Shown: in pieces, positions 1 through 7,145 of the stretch
How the letters are laid out: each line of letters starts with the position of its first letter
Numbering within the stretch: the stretch's first letter is position 1
Source: Thermoplasma acidophilum DSM 1728
GTDB taxonomy: Archaea; Thermoplasmatota; Thermoplasmata; Thermoplasmatales; Thermoplasmataceae
Direction: 5' to 3'
DNA: 64,000 bases
Assembly (NCBI RefSeq): GCF_000195915.1
Contig: NC_002578.1
Coordinates: forward strand, 806,001-870,000
The notes under the pieces: generated by a model
Told to the model about the DNA's origin: nothing
Databases searched by the model: none
What the model saw: only the letters and a program-made list of their open reading frames with translations
Made by a program: the position numbers and the translations under genes

Positions 1-236
1 ATTTTTACATCTGTATATGAGATTTAAGCATTTCCCTGGGAAGAAATTGCTGCCAGATTCGCTATCCAAACGGGAAGATACAAAGGCCCACCGTACGGAT
101 CGCAATGCATTATCAGAACGGACATACGGTGAAGAAATGATTCCGGATTTCCCATCTTCCCTACTTCAATCGTCAAGTTCCATCACCGTGAATCGCTGTT
201 GAATCGTACATACATTGCGGATCATAATGTCAATTA

Positions 237-263
237 ATCATGACAATATTTTATATTCATGAT
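237..263. promoter_or_regulatory. TATA box inside an inverted repeat, upstream of the aminotransferase
   Basis: ATCATGA at 237-243 and its reverse complement TCATGAT at 257-263 flank an AT-rich TATA-like core at about 247-256. The ATG of the next gene is at 280, about 27 nt after the core, which fits leaderless transcription. A dyad that brackets the TATA box is where an archaeal repressor would block TBP/TFB. The repressor is unknown. Confidence 0.5.
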
Positions 264-279
264 GTAAATCAGCCGATGT

Positions 280-1437
280 ATGAAACAAATTCAGCTGAGC
301 AGAAACGTCGTCGATGATATTTCGTTCGGCGCAATAGTGAAGATAAGGGATCAGCTTCTGGAGATGCAGAGGGCAGGAAAGAAGGTATACAGACTCGAGT
401 CCGGAGACCCATCGTTCCCCATACCAGAACATGTAAGGCTTGCAATTGAAGATGCGCTTAAGAAGAACAGAACGCATTATACCGATTCAACAGGAATACC
501 GGAGCTCAGGAAGGCCATAGCCGAGAAACTGGTGAAGAAAAACGGCATAAGGAGTGCAACACCAGAAAACGTCCTCGTGTCCAATGGAGGAATGAACGCA
601 CTCTACATAACGTTCAGATCTCTTATCGCTCCGGGTGAGAAGGTCATAATACCGGATCCGATGTGGACGGAGATCGCAGAGATCATAAAGCTGGCGGACG
701 GAATACCGATAAGGATTCCTGTCGAAAGATACGTTGAGGAGATGAGAAAATACGAGAATGATGACAGGGTGCGCGCTGTATTCATAAACAGCCCGCACAA
801 CCCAACCGGTTATGTTTTCGGTGAGAAGCAGATCTCTGATATAATAGATTTCGCCGAGAGCAAGGGAATTTTCATAGTCAGTGATGAGGCTTATGAGGAC
901 GTCATATTTGATGGACTGAAACATCTCAGCCCCGGATCCCTCTACGATGACACCATATCTCTGTTCTCCATGTCAAAGAGCTACGCCATGAGCGGACTGA
1001 GAATAGGATACGCGCACACAAGCAACGAGATCCTTTATGACAGGATGAAGAAGCTGCTCAGGTGCACCATTAATGGTGTGAACTCAGCCACGCAGTACGG
1101 TGCAGTTGCGGCACTGACGGGCCCGCAGGACTACATAGGCGAAATGCGAAAGGAGTACCAGAAGAGGAGGGACATAATATACGAAGCCGTGTCTGAATCA
1201 AGGTATCTCGAACCAATAAAGCCTCACGGTACCTTCTATCTCTGGAACAGGATAAAGGAATACCCGCCAGGAGTTTCCGATTCATGGGGAATGACATCCT
1301 ACCTTCTGGAGAAAACCGGTGTTGGTTCGTCTCCTGGTCCTGTATTCGGACCGGCCGGCGAGGGATACATCAGATTCGCATTCAGTGCAGCAACAGACCA
1401 CATACAGGAGGCAGCAGACGTTCTGAGAAACTTCTGA
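280..1437 (+). CDS. PLP-dependent aminotransferase, class I (aspartate aminotransferase-like)
   Basis: A cytosolic fold-type I aminotransferase of 385 residues, a normal length for class I enzymes. Visible active-site signatures are NPTG at residues 174-177, D202 and Y205 in DEAY (pyridine nitrogen and ring contacts), the Schiff-base lysine K233 in SMSKS, and R365 in YIRFAF, which should bind the substrate alpha-carboxylate. The family moves amino groups between amino acids and 2-oxoacids. The amino donor cannot be read from sequence; aspartate, aromatic or alanine-type specificity is possible. The start at 280 is chosen because a TATA-like core lies about 27 nt upstream. The gene stands alone and is followed by transposase debris. 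Confidence 0.9.
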   Translation: MKQIQLSRNVVDDISFGAIVKIRDQLLEMQRAGKKVYRLESGDPSFPIPEHVRLAIEDALKKNRTHYTDSTGIPELRKAIAEKLVKKNGIRSATPENVLVSNGGMNALYITFRSLIAPGEKVIIPDPMWTEIAEIIKLADGIPIRIPVERYVEEMRKYENDDRVRAVFINSPHNPTGYVFGEKQISDIIDFAESKGIFIVSDEAYEDVIFDGLKHLSPGSLYDDTISLFSMSKSYAMSGLRIGYAHTSNEILYDRMKKLLRCTINGVNSATQYGAVAALTGPQDYIGEMRKEYQKRRDIIYEAVSESRYLEPIKPHGTFYLWNRIKEYPPGVSDSWGMTSYLLEKTGVGSSPGPVFGPAGEGYIRFAFSAATDHIQEAADVLRNF

Positions 1438-1497
1438 CACCTCCCTATTTTGAACGTGAAGAAAGACATATTTATCCTCACTTTAGTCCGGTATTCG

Positions 1498-1842
1498 ATG
1501 AATATACAGTTCGAATTCCAGGAGACCACGGAATTGCTGAAGAAAGATGAAATATACGCATTCCTTGAGGAAATTGGTGATAAATGGAACAGCTATCACG
1601 AATAGATCTATTAACGAAGTATAAAAAGATCAATCCATTCAACGAACATAATCGAAAGTATGAACAAGGAGATACGTGGGAGGATAAAGATAATCTATTC
1701 ACTTCCGTCCGAAGAGAGCGCTATGAAGATAATGTACCTGGGGGTGGCCGAACTCAACGAACAGCGGTCTTTACGATCCCTAATGGGATTCTATAAATGC
1801 ATGGACGCGATCAAGGACATGTTCCAGAGAAGGTATCCTTGA
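1498..1842 (+). pseudogene. IS256-family transposase remnant with the middle deleted
   Basis: Two pieces lie in the same frame. Residues read from 1498 to the stop at 1603-1605 form a 35-residue N-terminal piece (starts MNIQFEFQETTELLKK). From about 1615 the frame resumes as STNIIESMNKEIRGR and then NEQRSLRSLMGF, ending MFQRRYP at the stop 1840-1842. The second piece resembles the C-terminal end of IS256/Mutator-type transposases, where a TN-(I/M)-(I/L)-E-x-(M/L/F)-N-x-E-I-R-x-R block follows the catalytic domain. About 300 residues carrying the DDE core are absent, so this cannot be active. The sequence just after the stop (TACACAAAATTTAGGAC, 1846-1862) resembles an IS256 terminal repeat. 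Confidence 0.65.
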
Positions 1843-1939
1843 GCATACACAAAATTTAGGACGCTACGTATGGCCATTCGCCTCACAAGAAAAGTACGAG
1901 ACATTTTTATATTAATGTTATGAGATTAAAATCTGGGTG

Positions 1940-1947
1940 CTATAAAA
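1940..1947 (+). promoter_or_regulatory. TATA box of the hicBA pair
   Basis: TATAAAAA at 1940-1947 lies about 27 nt before the ATG at 1971. That spacing predicts a leaderless or nearly leaderless hicBA transcript and favours 1971 over the downstream ATGs at 1980 and 1989. Confidence 0.45.
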
Positions 1948-1970
1948 AGACTAAAAATTAAATAACGTCT

Positions 1971-2198
1971 ATGAGATGTATGACATATATGAAATACACG
2001 GTTATAATAACGAAAGATGAAGATGGGTATTACGTTGTTAATGTACCCGCGCTTCCAGGTTGCTTCACCCAAGGAAAGACAAAAAAAGAAGCGTTGATAA
2101 ATATTAAGGAAGCCATTAGAGCATATATTGAATCGTTGAAAAAACACAATGAAAAGATCCCAAGGGACAATGCAGAGGAGATAACTGTACATGCCTAG
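1971..2198 (+). CDS. hicB: HicB-like antitoxin
   Basis: A 75-residue protein matching the HicB partial RNase H-like fold. It has the start block KYTVIITKDEDGYYV, the core NVPALPGCFTQGKT, and KKEALINIKEAIRAYIESL. HicB neutralises the HicA mRNA interferase and usually represses its own operon. Some HicB proteins have a C-terminal helix-turn-helix or ribbon-helix-helix. This one ends soon after the fold, so it is a short form with no obvious DNA-binding tail. It overlaps hicA by 8 nt, so the two are probably co-translated. The pair is in antitoxin-toxin order. The canonical start could also be the ATG at 1989 (MKYTVII). Confidence 0.85.
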   Translation: MRCMTYMKYTVIITKDEDGYYVVNVPALPGCFTQGKTKKEALINIKEAIRAYIESLKKHNEKIPRDNAEEITVHA

Positions 2199-2412
2199 AA
2201 CCCCTGTACTATCAGGCCATGATGTCATAAAGGCATTATCTAAGATAGGCTATCGTTTTGATCATCAAACAGGAAGCCACGTGATTTTGATTAATGAACA
2301 AAATAGAAGGATAACAGTTCCCATGCATGATGAAATAGGAAAAGGCCTGTTAAGAGCGATATTAAAGCAGGTAGGGATATCAATGAACGACTTTTTGAAA
2401 CTTCTCGAATAA
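2191..2412 (+). CDS. hicA: HicA-like toxin (mRNA interferase)
   Basis: A 73-residue double-stranded RNA-binding-like fold toxin. Visible signatures are SGHDVIKALSKIGYRFDHQ, the catalytic-histidine block TGSHVIL, and RRITVPMHDEIGKGLLRAILKQVGIS. This is the full length of the HicA family, with no lesion. HicA cleaves mRNA in a ribosome-independent way when HicB is lost. The reading frame starts inside the end of hicB. The pair sits between two decayed IS256 right ends, so it may have arrived or persisted with a mobile element. The histidine in GSH is the residue I expect to be essential. Confidence 0.87.
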   Translation: MPRTPVLSGHDVIKALSKIGYRFDHQTGSHVILINEQNRRITVPMHDEIGKGLLRAILKQVGISMNDFLKLLE

Positions 2413-2460
2413 TTATTGTCGATATAGAGCCGAAGATAATTATAATGTGTTAACAGATGA

Positions 2461-2530
2461 ATGGATGCTATCAGAGGCATGTTCCAGAGACGGATTTTTT
2501 GTTATAAACAAAGTTTATGATTCCATGGAT
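2461..2530 (+). mobile_element. Second IS256 right-end fragment
   Basis: MDAIRGMFQRR read from 2461 repeats the last residues of the transposase remnant at 1801-1842 (MDAIKDMFQRRYP). The following bases (AACAAAGTTTATGAT, about 2506-2520) resemble those after the first remnant. Only the extreme 3' end of the element remains, in the same orientation as the first copy. Confidence 0.45.
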
Positions 2531-2627
2531 CAGGCGCGAGGCAAACTGGCACGGAATAGAGATTATTATAGATGAATTGTATATGGATGCCGAATTATTC
2601 TTTCCTAGACAATGAATCCATAGTAAC

Positions 2628-2699
2628 GCATGAAAAGTGTCTTAGTAAAAGAATAACGCATAGGCATGAAAAGTGTCTTAGTAAAAGAATAACGCATAG
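2628..2699 (+). repeat. Perfect 36-bp tandem duplication
   Basis: Two identical 36-base units lie at 2628-2663 and 2664-2699. Each begins GCATGAAAAGTGTC and ends GAATAACGCATAG. No coding frame uses it. It is probably a recent local duplication in decaying DNA. Confidence 0.85.
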
Positions 2700-3259
2700 A
2701 ATATCGGATCAACAAAATATATCCATGAATGCCTATTCCAAGTAACCATTGACAAGAAAGACAATCCAATAATGATTAACGAACGCTAAAATGGACATCG
2801 AAGAATATCCGGAAAGTTCAAGCTTACCTGTATTTAGAGATATGAGAATTTCTAAAGGTGCTTAAAAACATGGTCAATGAAGACCATAACCTATTCAGAC
2901 CATTGCAAGTATAGCATCTTTCGAAACCTCTTATTCATTATTCCTGTGGACTTACATCGTTAAAAATTCGCCGACATATGAGGCATTCATACAGATTGGA
3001 TATCGATTTTTTTTCTCTTAGCAGTTGTATTTATTATCCGAAATTCAATTTTATTTTTCGCCATTTTACTATCAGGGTCAACTCTGAGAGGACAGATTCT
3101 TGAAAATAGAGATAATCGCATATTGTTATGTAGTCCATTCATATTGGATACCAGAATATGATGAATAAATATTTTATCCGAAATATAACTACATTATGCA
3201 TGAATGCATATACCTTTCCAATGATATAAATATATATAGTCGTGATCTTTATTTTCATT

Positions 3260-3472
3260 ATGGCGGATTCCGAAAGCTGCGGAAGAATAGATTGTGCAGT
3301 AGAAGGGTTTCCGAAGACCGATATTGAATGGCACCCATCTGCTGCAACCGGTACAGACCTGTCAGCAATTAGAGATTTCTGTACCTGCGCACGCGCGGAT
3401 CGAGCGGTGGCAGAGTTTGGATTTGCTGGTGCAGATTCAGAATTTATATGCAAGGGCCCTGAAAACAGGTGA
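3260..3472 (+). CDS. Small ORF of uncertain reality
   Basis: A 70-residue frame starting MADSESCGRIDC, with four cysteines and no family I recognise. Its support is positional: a TATA-like run at about 3222-3238 sits 25-30 nt before the ATG, and its stop touches an ATG at 3472. Another frame over 3324-3470 reads as a better amphipathic helix (WQSLDLLVQIQNLYARALK) and would continue naturally into the next small ORF after a shift. The whole of 3260-3624 may therefore be one frameshifted gene. It could also be noncoding. Confidence 0.25.
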   Translation: MADSESCGRIDCAVEGFPKTDIEWHPSAATGTDLSAIRDFCTCARADRAVAEFGFAGADSEFICKGPENR

Positions 3473-3477
3473 TGAGC

Positions 3478-3624
3478 ATGGAGCAGAACGAAATAGAAGA
3501 CCTCATAAACAGTAACGAAGTATTCAGGCCTATATTGGAACATAGCGGCAGGATTCGCCTCAATTCTCAGGATGATTACAGGACGATCTATGAGCGAACC
3601 ATTGCTGACCTAGGCGAATACTGA
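3478..3624 (+). CDS. Small hypothetical protein before the acyl-CoA synthetase
   Basis: A 48-residue charged, helical protein (MEQNEIEDLINSNEVF near the start, TIADLGEY at the end). GGTGAT at 3469-3474 lies four bases before the ATG, the ribosome-site type used elsewhere in this window. Its stop is seven bases before the GTG of the acyl-CoA synthetase, so the two would be co-transcribed. No homology is recognised. It may be the C-terminal part of a broken longer protein whose upstream part is in another frame at 3324-3470. Confidence 0.45.
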   Translation: MEQNEIEDLINSNEVFRPILEHSGRIRLNSQDDYRTIYERTIADLGEY

Positions 3625-3630
3625 GCCGGC

Positions 3631-5430
3631 GTGGCATCTGAATTGGACGGGTTCAAGAAATGGGATAAAGATCTTGAAGGTGATCTTGGAAAATTCGAAT
3701 TTTTCGTCAATGGATACAGCAATGTCAGTTTTAACTGTATTGACAGGCATGCAATGAAAACACCTCAGAAGACTGCTATAATATGGCTGAGTGAGGACGG
3801 TTTACGGCAATCGATAACCTACAGAGATCTCATGCTGCAGACCGCGAAATTTGCGAAAGGATTGGCAGATGAAGGCGTAAAAATGGGAGATGTCGTGACG
3901 ATCTTTCTCCCCAATAGAATAGAGGCATTCATAGCTGCCCATGCCTGCTTCAGAATTGGGGCGATATATAACATAATATTTTCTGGGTTTTCTGCTAAAG
4001 CCCTTCTGGATAGGATGAAGGAAACTAACCCAAAGGTGGTAATAACCACAGACAGCAGTCTACGCCGGGGAAGAAAAATCAACCTGAAGGAGACCCTAGA
4101 CTCAATAATCAGTGAAGTGCCGTCCGTGAAGAAAGTCATCATAATCAAGAGAGACGGCAAGCACGATCTGAATCTGGGTGAAAGGGAAGTATACTACGAT
4201 GACTTTATGTCAGGAATAACGGGATATGCCGAACCGGTGCCTATCGAGGCTAATGCACCTGGTTTTGTCATATACACTTCTGGGACAACGGCCAAGCCCA
4301 AGGGCGTGGTCCATTCCGGCATAGGTTTTCTTGTTGGATCCTATCACAATGTAAAATATGCGCTTGATCTTGGGCCTGAAGATATCTTCTGGTGTACCGC
4401 CGACGTGGGATGGCTGACGTTCCCGATCTTCGAACTCGTGGGCGGCCTGGCACACGGTGCAACGGTCATTGCATACGAGGGGGCGCTGGATTACCCTGAC
4501 ATAAGGCATTTCTACAGCATTATACAGGATTTCAAGGTTACGAAATTGTTCACGGCGCCAACCTTTTTGAGAATGCTTGCCAGGAATGGATCGGACGTGG
4601 CTTCTGGATATGACCTGAGCAGCCTGAGGCTGATATCGCTGGTTGGGGAACCGCTAGACGTGAAGACATGGAAATGGGTGTACAACGACCTCGGGCACGG
4701 GAGGATAGAGATAAACAACACCTACGGCCAGACGGAAACAGGGAGCGCATGGACTTCCTCTCTTGTGGGCGTTACCGGTGCAAGGCCCGGTTCATGCGGG
4801 CTTCCACTCCCAGGTCACTCATTTGATATACTTGACGAAGGTGGTCAACCAGTTGAAAATGGAAGGATAGGGACGCTCGTATTGAGAAAGCCATTCCCTT
4901 CACTTGCAAGAGGAATATGGAAAGACCCACAGAGATATTTCAAGGAATATCTTTCTGTTTTCCCGGGGAATTATTGTACCTATGATTCTGCCGTCCGTGA
5001 CAGGTATGGCCATATATGGGTACTCGGAAGAACTGACGATGTGATAAATGTTTCCGGGCACAGGATCTCCACAATGGAGATGGAAGATGCAATAATGTCT
5101 ATACCGGAGGTTTCTGAGGCTGCCGTTGTTGGTGTCGATCATGCTATAAAAGGCATGTCAACTGCGGTATTTGTCACCCTCGGCAACGGAATTGATTTGC
5201 CAGCAGATCTAGGAAAAAGGATACAGGACGAAATTGCTAGAAGGATAGGTAATTATGCCAAGCCTGAAAGTGTATACGTGATCCCAGAGATGCCAAAGAC
5301 GCGTAGCGGAAAGATAATGCGAAGACTGTTGCGAGAGATCGTAATCAGCAATAAAGTGAGCGGTGATCTGACAGGCCTCGAGGATCCCGGTGTGATTTCG
5401 CGCATACTGCAGGAGATGAAGCAGGCTTAA
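3631..5430 (+). CDS. AMP-forming acyl-CoA synthetase (acetyl-CoA synthetase family)
   Basis: A 599-residue cytosolic ANL-superfamily ligase that activates a carboxylic acid with ATP to an acyl-adenylate and then forms the CoA thioester. The core motifs are in order: YTSGTTAKPKG at 215-225 (phosphate loop), YGQTE at 365-369, the hinge region GRTDD at 466-470, and PKTRSGKIMRR with the adenylation lysine K561. It is somewhat shorter than bacterial Acs (about 650), and the first 50 residues are reduced. The start is GTG at 3631, six bases after the stop of the preceding small ORF. The acid cannot be read; acetate, propionate or a short branched acid is plausible. A 53-residue ORF follows within 4 bases. 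Confidence 0.88.
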   Translation: MASELDGFKKWDKDLEGDLGKFEFFVNGYSNVSFNCIDRHAMKTPQKTAIIWLSEDGLRQSITYRDLMLQTAKFAKGLADEGVKMGDVVTIFLPNRIEAFIAAHACFRIGAIYNIIFSGFSAKALLDRMKETNPKVVITTDSSLRRGRKINLKETLDSIISEVPSVKKVIIIKRDGKHDLNLGEREVYYDDFMSGITGYAEPVPIEANAPGFVIYTSGTTAKPKGVVHSGIGFLVGSYHNVKYALDLGPEDIFWCTADVGWLTFPIFELVGGLAHGATVIAYEGALDYPDIRHFYSIIQDFKVTKLFTAPTFLRMLARNGSDVASGYDLSSLRLISLVGEPLDVKTWKWVYNDLGHGRIEINNTYGQTETGSAWTSSLVGVTGARPGSCGLPLPGHSFDILDEGGQPVENGRIGTLVLRKPFPSLARGIWKDPQRYFKEYLSVFPGNYCTYDSAVRDRYGHIWVLGRTDDVINVSGHRISTMEMEDAIMSIPEVSEAAVVGVDHAIKGMSTAVFVTLGNGIDLPADLGKRIQDEIARRIGNYAKPESVYVIPEMPKTRSGKIMRRLLREIVISNKVSGDLTGLEDPGVISRILQEMKQA

Positions 5431-5433
5431 TCC

Positions 5434-5595
5434 ATGATCTCAGGTAGAGAATTTCATCCCATAAAATACGACTGCTTCTTGAATCCTCAGCTGCAGTCCA
5501 ACCTGACCAGGGCCTATCCAAATATTTCAGAAAAAGGATGCTGGACGTTCAGGGTTAAGATCGTATTCGATGTCAACGGTATGCCAGGCCTTTAG
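5434..5595 (+). CDS. Small hypothetical protein
   Basis: A 53-residue ORF starting MISGREFHPIKYDC, three bases after the acyl-CoA synthetase stop. The close spacing suggests co-transcription. It has two cysteines and no family I recognise, and no membrane segment or coiled coil. It could be a real small partner or the truncated start of a lost gene. Confidence 0.35.
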   Translation: MISGREFHPIKYDCFLNPQLQSNLTRAYPNISEKGCWTFRVKIVFDVNGMPGL

Positions 5596-5645
5596 CATAT
5601 CCGGATGTCTCCATAACTGTCTAAAATACATAAAAATAGGAGGTT

Positions 5646-5967
5646 TCACACGTGGATGTAATACCACCCCTCCTGCTGCCTCCTAACAATCTCTATGAAA
5701 CCGCCCATCGGGGTGGGAGAGACACCCTTGACAAGATCGGATTCCTTGATGTTGTTCATTTCCATGGATGTCCTGCAGGCCATGACTATTACTTTTTTTC
5801 TCTTCCAGAAGCGGTTTTATCATTTCCTCATGCGTGGTAGCGATGATAGCGCTTTCCAGATACACAACTTCAACGGTCTCAACATCCTTCAGCACAGCTA
5901 TGTGTGTTCCAACGAGGTTTCCCATAGGTATTTTTTCCTTTTCAGAAACCTATATGACCACTTTCAT
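5646..5967 (-). pseudogene. DsrE-like protein gene with a stop codon and a frameshift
   Basis: Read on the minus strand from the ATG at 5967, the frame begins MKVVI, meets TAG at codon 6 (5950-5952), then continues VSEKEKIPMGNLVGTHIAVL. At a run of seven A residues after codons PLLEE, dropping one A restores a coherent end: VIVMACRTSMEM, then GVSPTPMGGFIEIV and WYYIHV with TGA at 5646-5648. The repaired product of about 107 residues looks like a DsrE/DsrF-like small protein (sulfur-relay or redox fold). Two lesions in one short gene indicate a true pseudogene. Slippage on the A7 run could bypass only one of them. Confidence 0.65.
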
Positions 5968-6221
5968 GACCAGTGTATGACCAATTCACATATTAAACTA
6001 TTTATTCATATCTATGATTTAATGGTGGACGGAAACGATACATCTAAACGGTGTCCGACGTTTTATCGGATCAGCCTGAGAATTTCCAGAAATTTAGAGG
6101 CTGCCATAGACTATATTCTCATACCGATAATGATAAGAACGAGACCACGGCAGATTCTTGAAATTCTCTATATGACGTATGGCTTAAAAAAGAATAAATA
6201 TAAAATTAAATACGCAGGCCC

Positions 6222-7145
6222 TTAAACTATGATCTTATCCTTGAATGTTTCGAATGGATCGACTATCGGCCTGCCGTCGGGTGACTTCACGTCCTGTGCA
6301 GCTGGCGGCACGTTTTCGTAGTTATCAACGTACTGCTTGAGACGCTCAGTGAACGGCGGTATTTTCTTGTTGACATAGAATACGCCGATTGGTATGCGGT
6401 CTCCCCATTCAAAGGACTTCTCAATGGCCCTGTTGTACTTCTCCTCTGCCTTGGGGTCGTTCTCCGTGACGACAGGATCCCATGACTTGTCATCGTCGAG
6501 CTTGTAGACCCTCTTCTTGTACCAGTCCATTGTGTTTATGTTGTTGTACGTCGGGCAGGGCTGCAGTATGTCTATGAATGAAGATCCCGGGAACATTACA
6601 GCCTGCTTTATTATGTTCTTAAGGTGTGCGATTTCGAAGCTGAACCCTCTGGCAACGAAGGAGTATCCGGTGGATATGGCAAGCATTATCGGATTTATCG
6701 CGTCGTAAATGTTCGGCCTTGCCAGGCTCTTCGTCTGCACTCCAAGCTTCAGCGTCGGGGCTGCCTGTCCCTTTGTGAGACCGTAAACGGCGTTATCGTA
6801 CATAAGCACCGTTATGCCGCTGTTCCTCCTGCCCTCAGCCACAAGGTGACCGGCACCGATGCTCATGAGATCGCCATCTCCACCGGTCACGATGACCTTC
6901 AGCTTCGGGTTCGTGAGCTTGACGCCAACCGCCACAGGTATCGCTCTCCCGTGCAGCGTGTGTGCACCGGCAGCGTTCACGTAGTGAGGCGTCTTTCCAG
7001 AGCACCCAATACCGGATATGACCGCAACATCGTGCGGCCCGAGATTCAGTTCCTGCAGTGCCGATGTGAGTGCGGTCAGAATACCAAAATCACCGCAGCC
7101 AGGGCACCAGTCAACCGTTATATCGTTCCTGAAATTATGAACCAT
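6222..7145 (-). CDS. 2-oxoacid:ferredoxin oxidoreductase, beta subunit
   Basis: The ThDP-binding beta subunit of an archaeal two-subunit oxidoreductase that decarboxylates 2-oxoacids to acyl-CoA and reduces ferredoxin. Cluster ligands are visible as C14 and C17 (WCPGCG), C48 (GIGCSGKTPHY), and a cysteine in LQPCPTYN near residue 197. ThDP/Mg binding is TGGDGD at 87-92. I place the start at the ATG at 7145 rather than the in-frame TTG at 7151, because GGTGGT lies about 8 nt upstream. The gene overlaps the alpha subunit stop by 11 nt, so the subunits are translationally coupled. Specificity among pyruvate, 2-oxoglutarate and 2-oxobutyrate is not resolved. Confidence 0.93.
   Translation of the reverse strand: MVHNFRNDITVDWCPGCGDFGILTALTSALQELNLGPHDVAVISGIGCSGKTPHYVNAAGAHTLHGRAIPVAVGVKLTNPKLKVIVTGGDGDLMSIGAGHLVAEGRRNSGITVLMYDNAVYGLTKGQAAPTLKLGVQTKSLARPNIYDAINPIMLAISTGYSFVARGFSFEIAHLKNIIKQAVMFPGSSFIDILQPCPTYNNINTMDWYKKRVYKLDDDKSWDPVVTENDPKAEEKYNRAIEKSFEWGDRIPIGVFYVNKKIPPFTERLKQYVDNYENVPPAAQDVKSPDGRPIVDPFETFKDKIIV

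Larger units (their letters stand above)
2413..3259. other. Gene-poor, decayed stretch
   Basis: About 850 bases without a convincing gene. It contains an IS256 tail fragment (2461-2520), a 36-bp tandem repeat (2628-2699), long AT-rich runs, and two ATGCAT palindromes at 3196-3201 and 3204-3209 before a TATA-like run at about 3222-3238. All frames carry frequent stops. Confidence 0.6.

Noticed and set aside
17-202. A 61-residue frame at the left edge
   Set aside because: No promoter, ribosome site or family pattern; Ser/Lys-rich sequence typical of noncoding frames.
5695-6225. A 176-residue plus-strand frame
   Set aside because: It covers the DsrE-like pseudogene in antisense and then AT-rich intergenic DNA.
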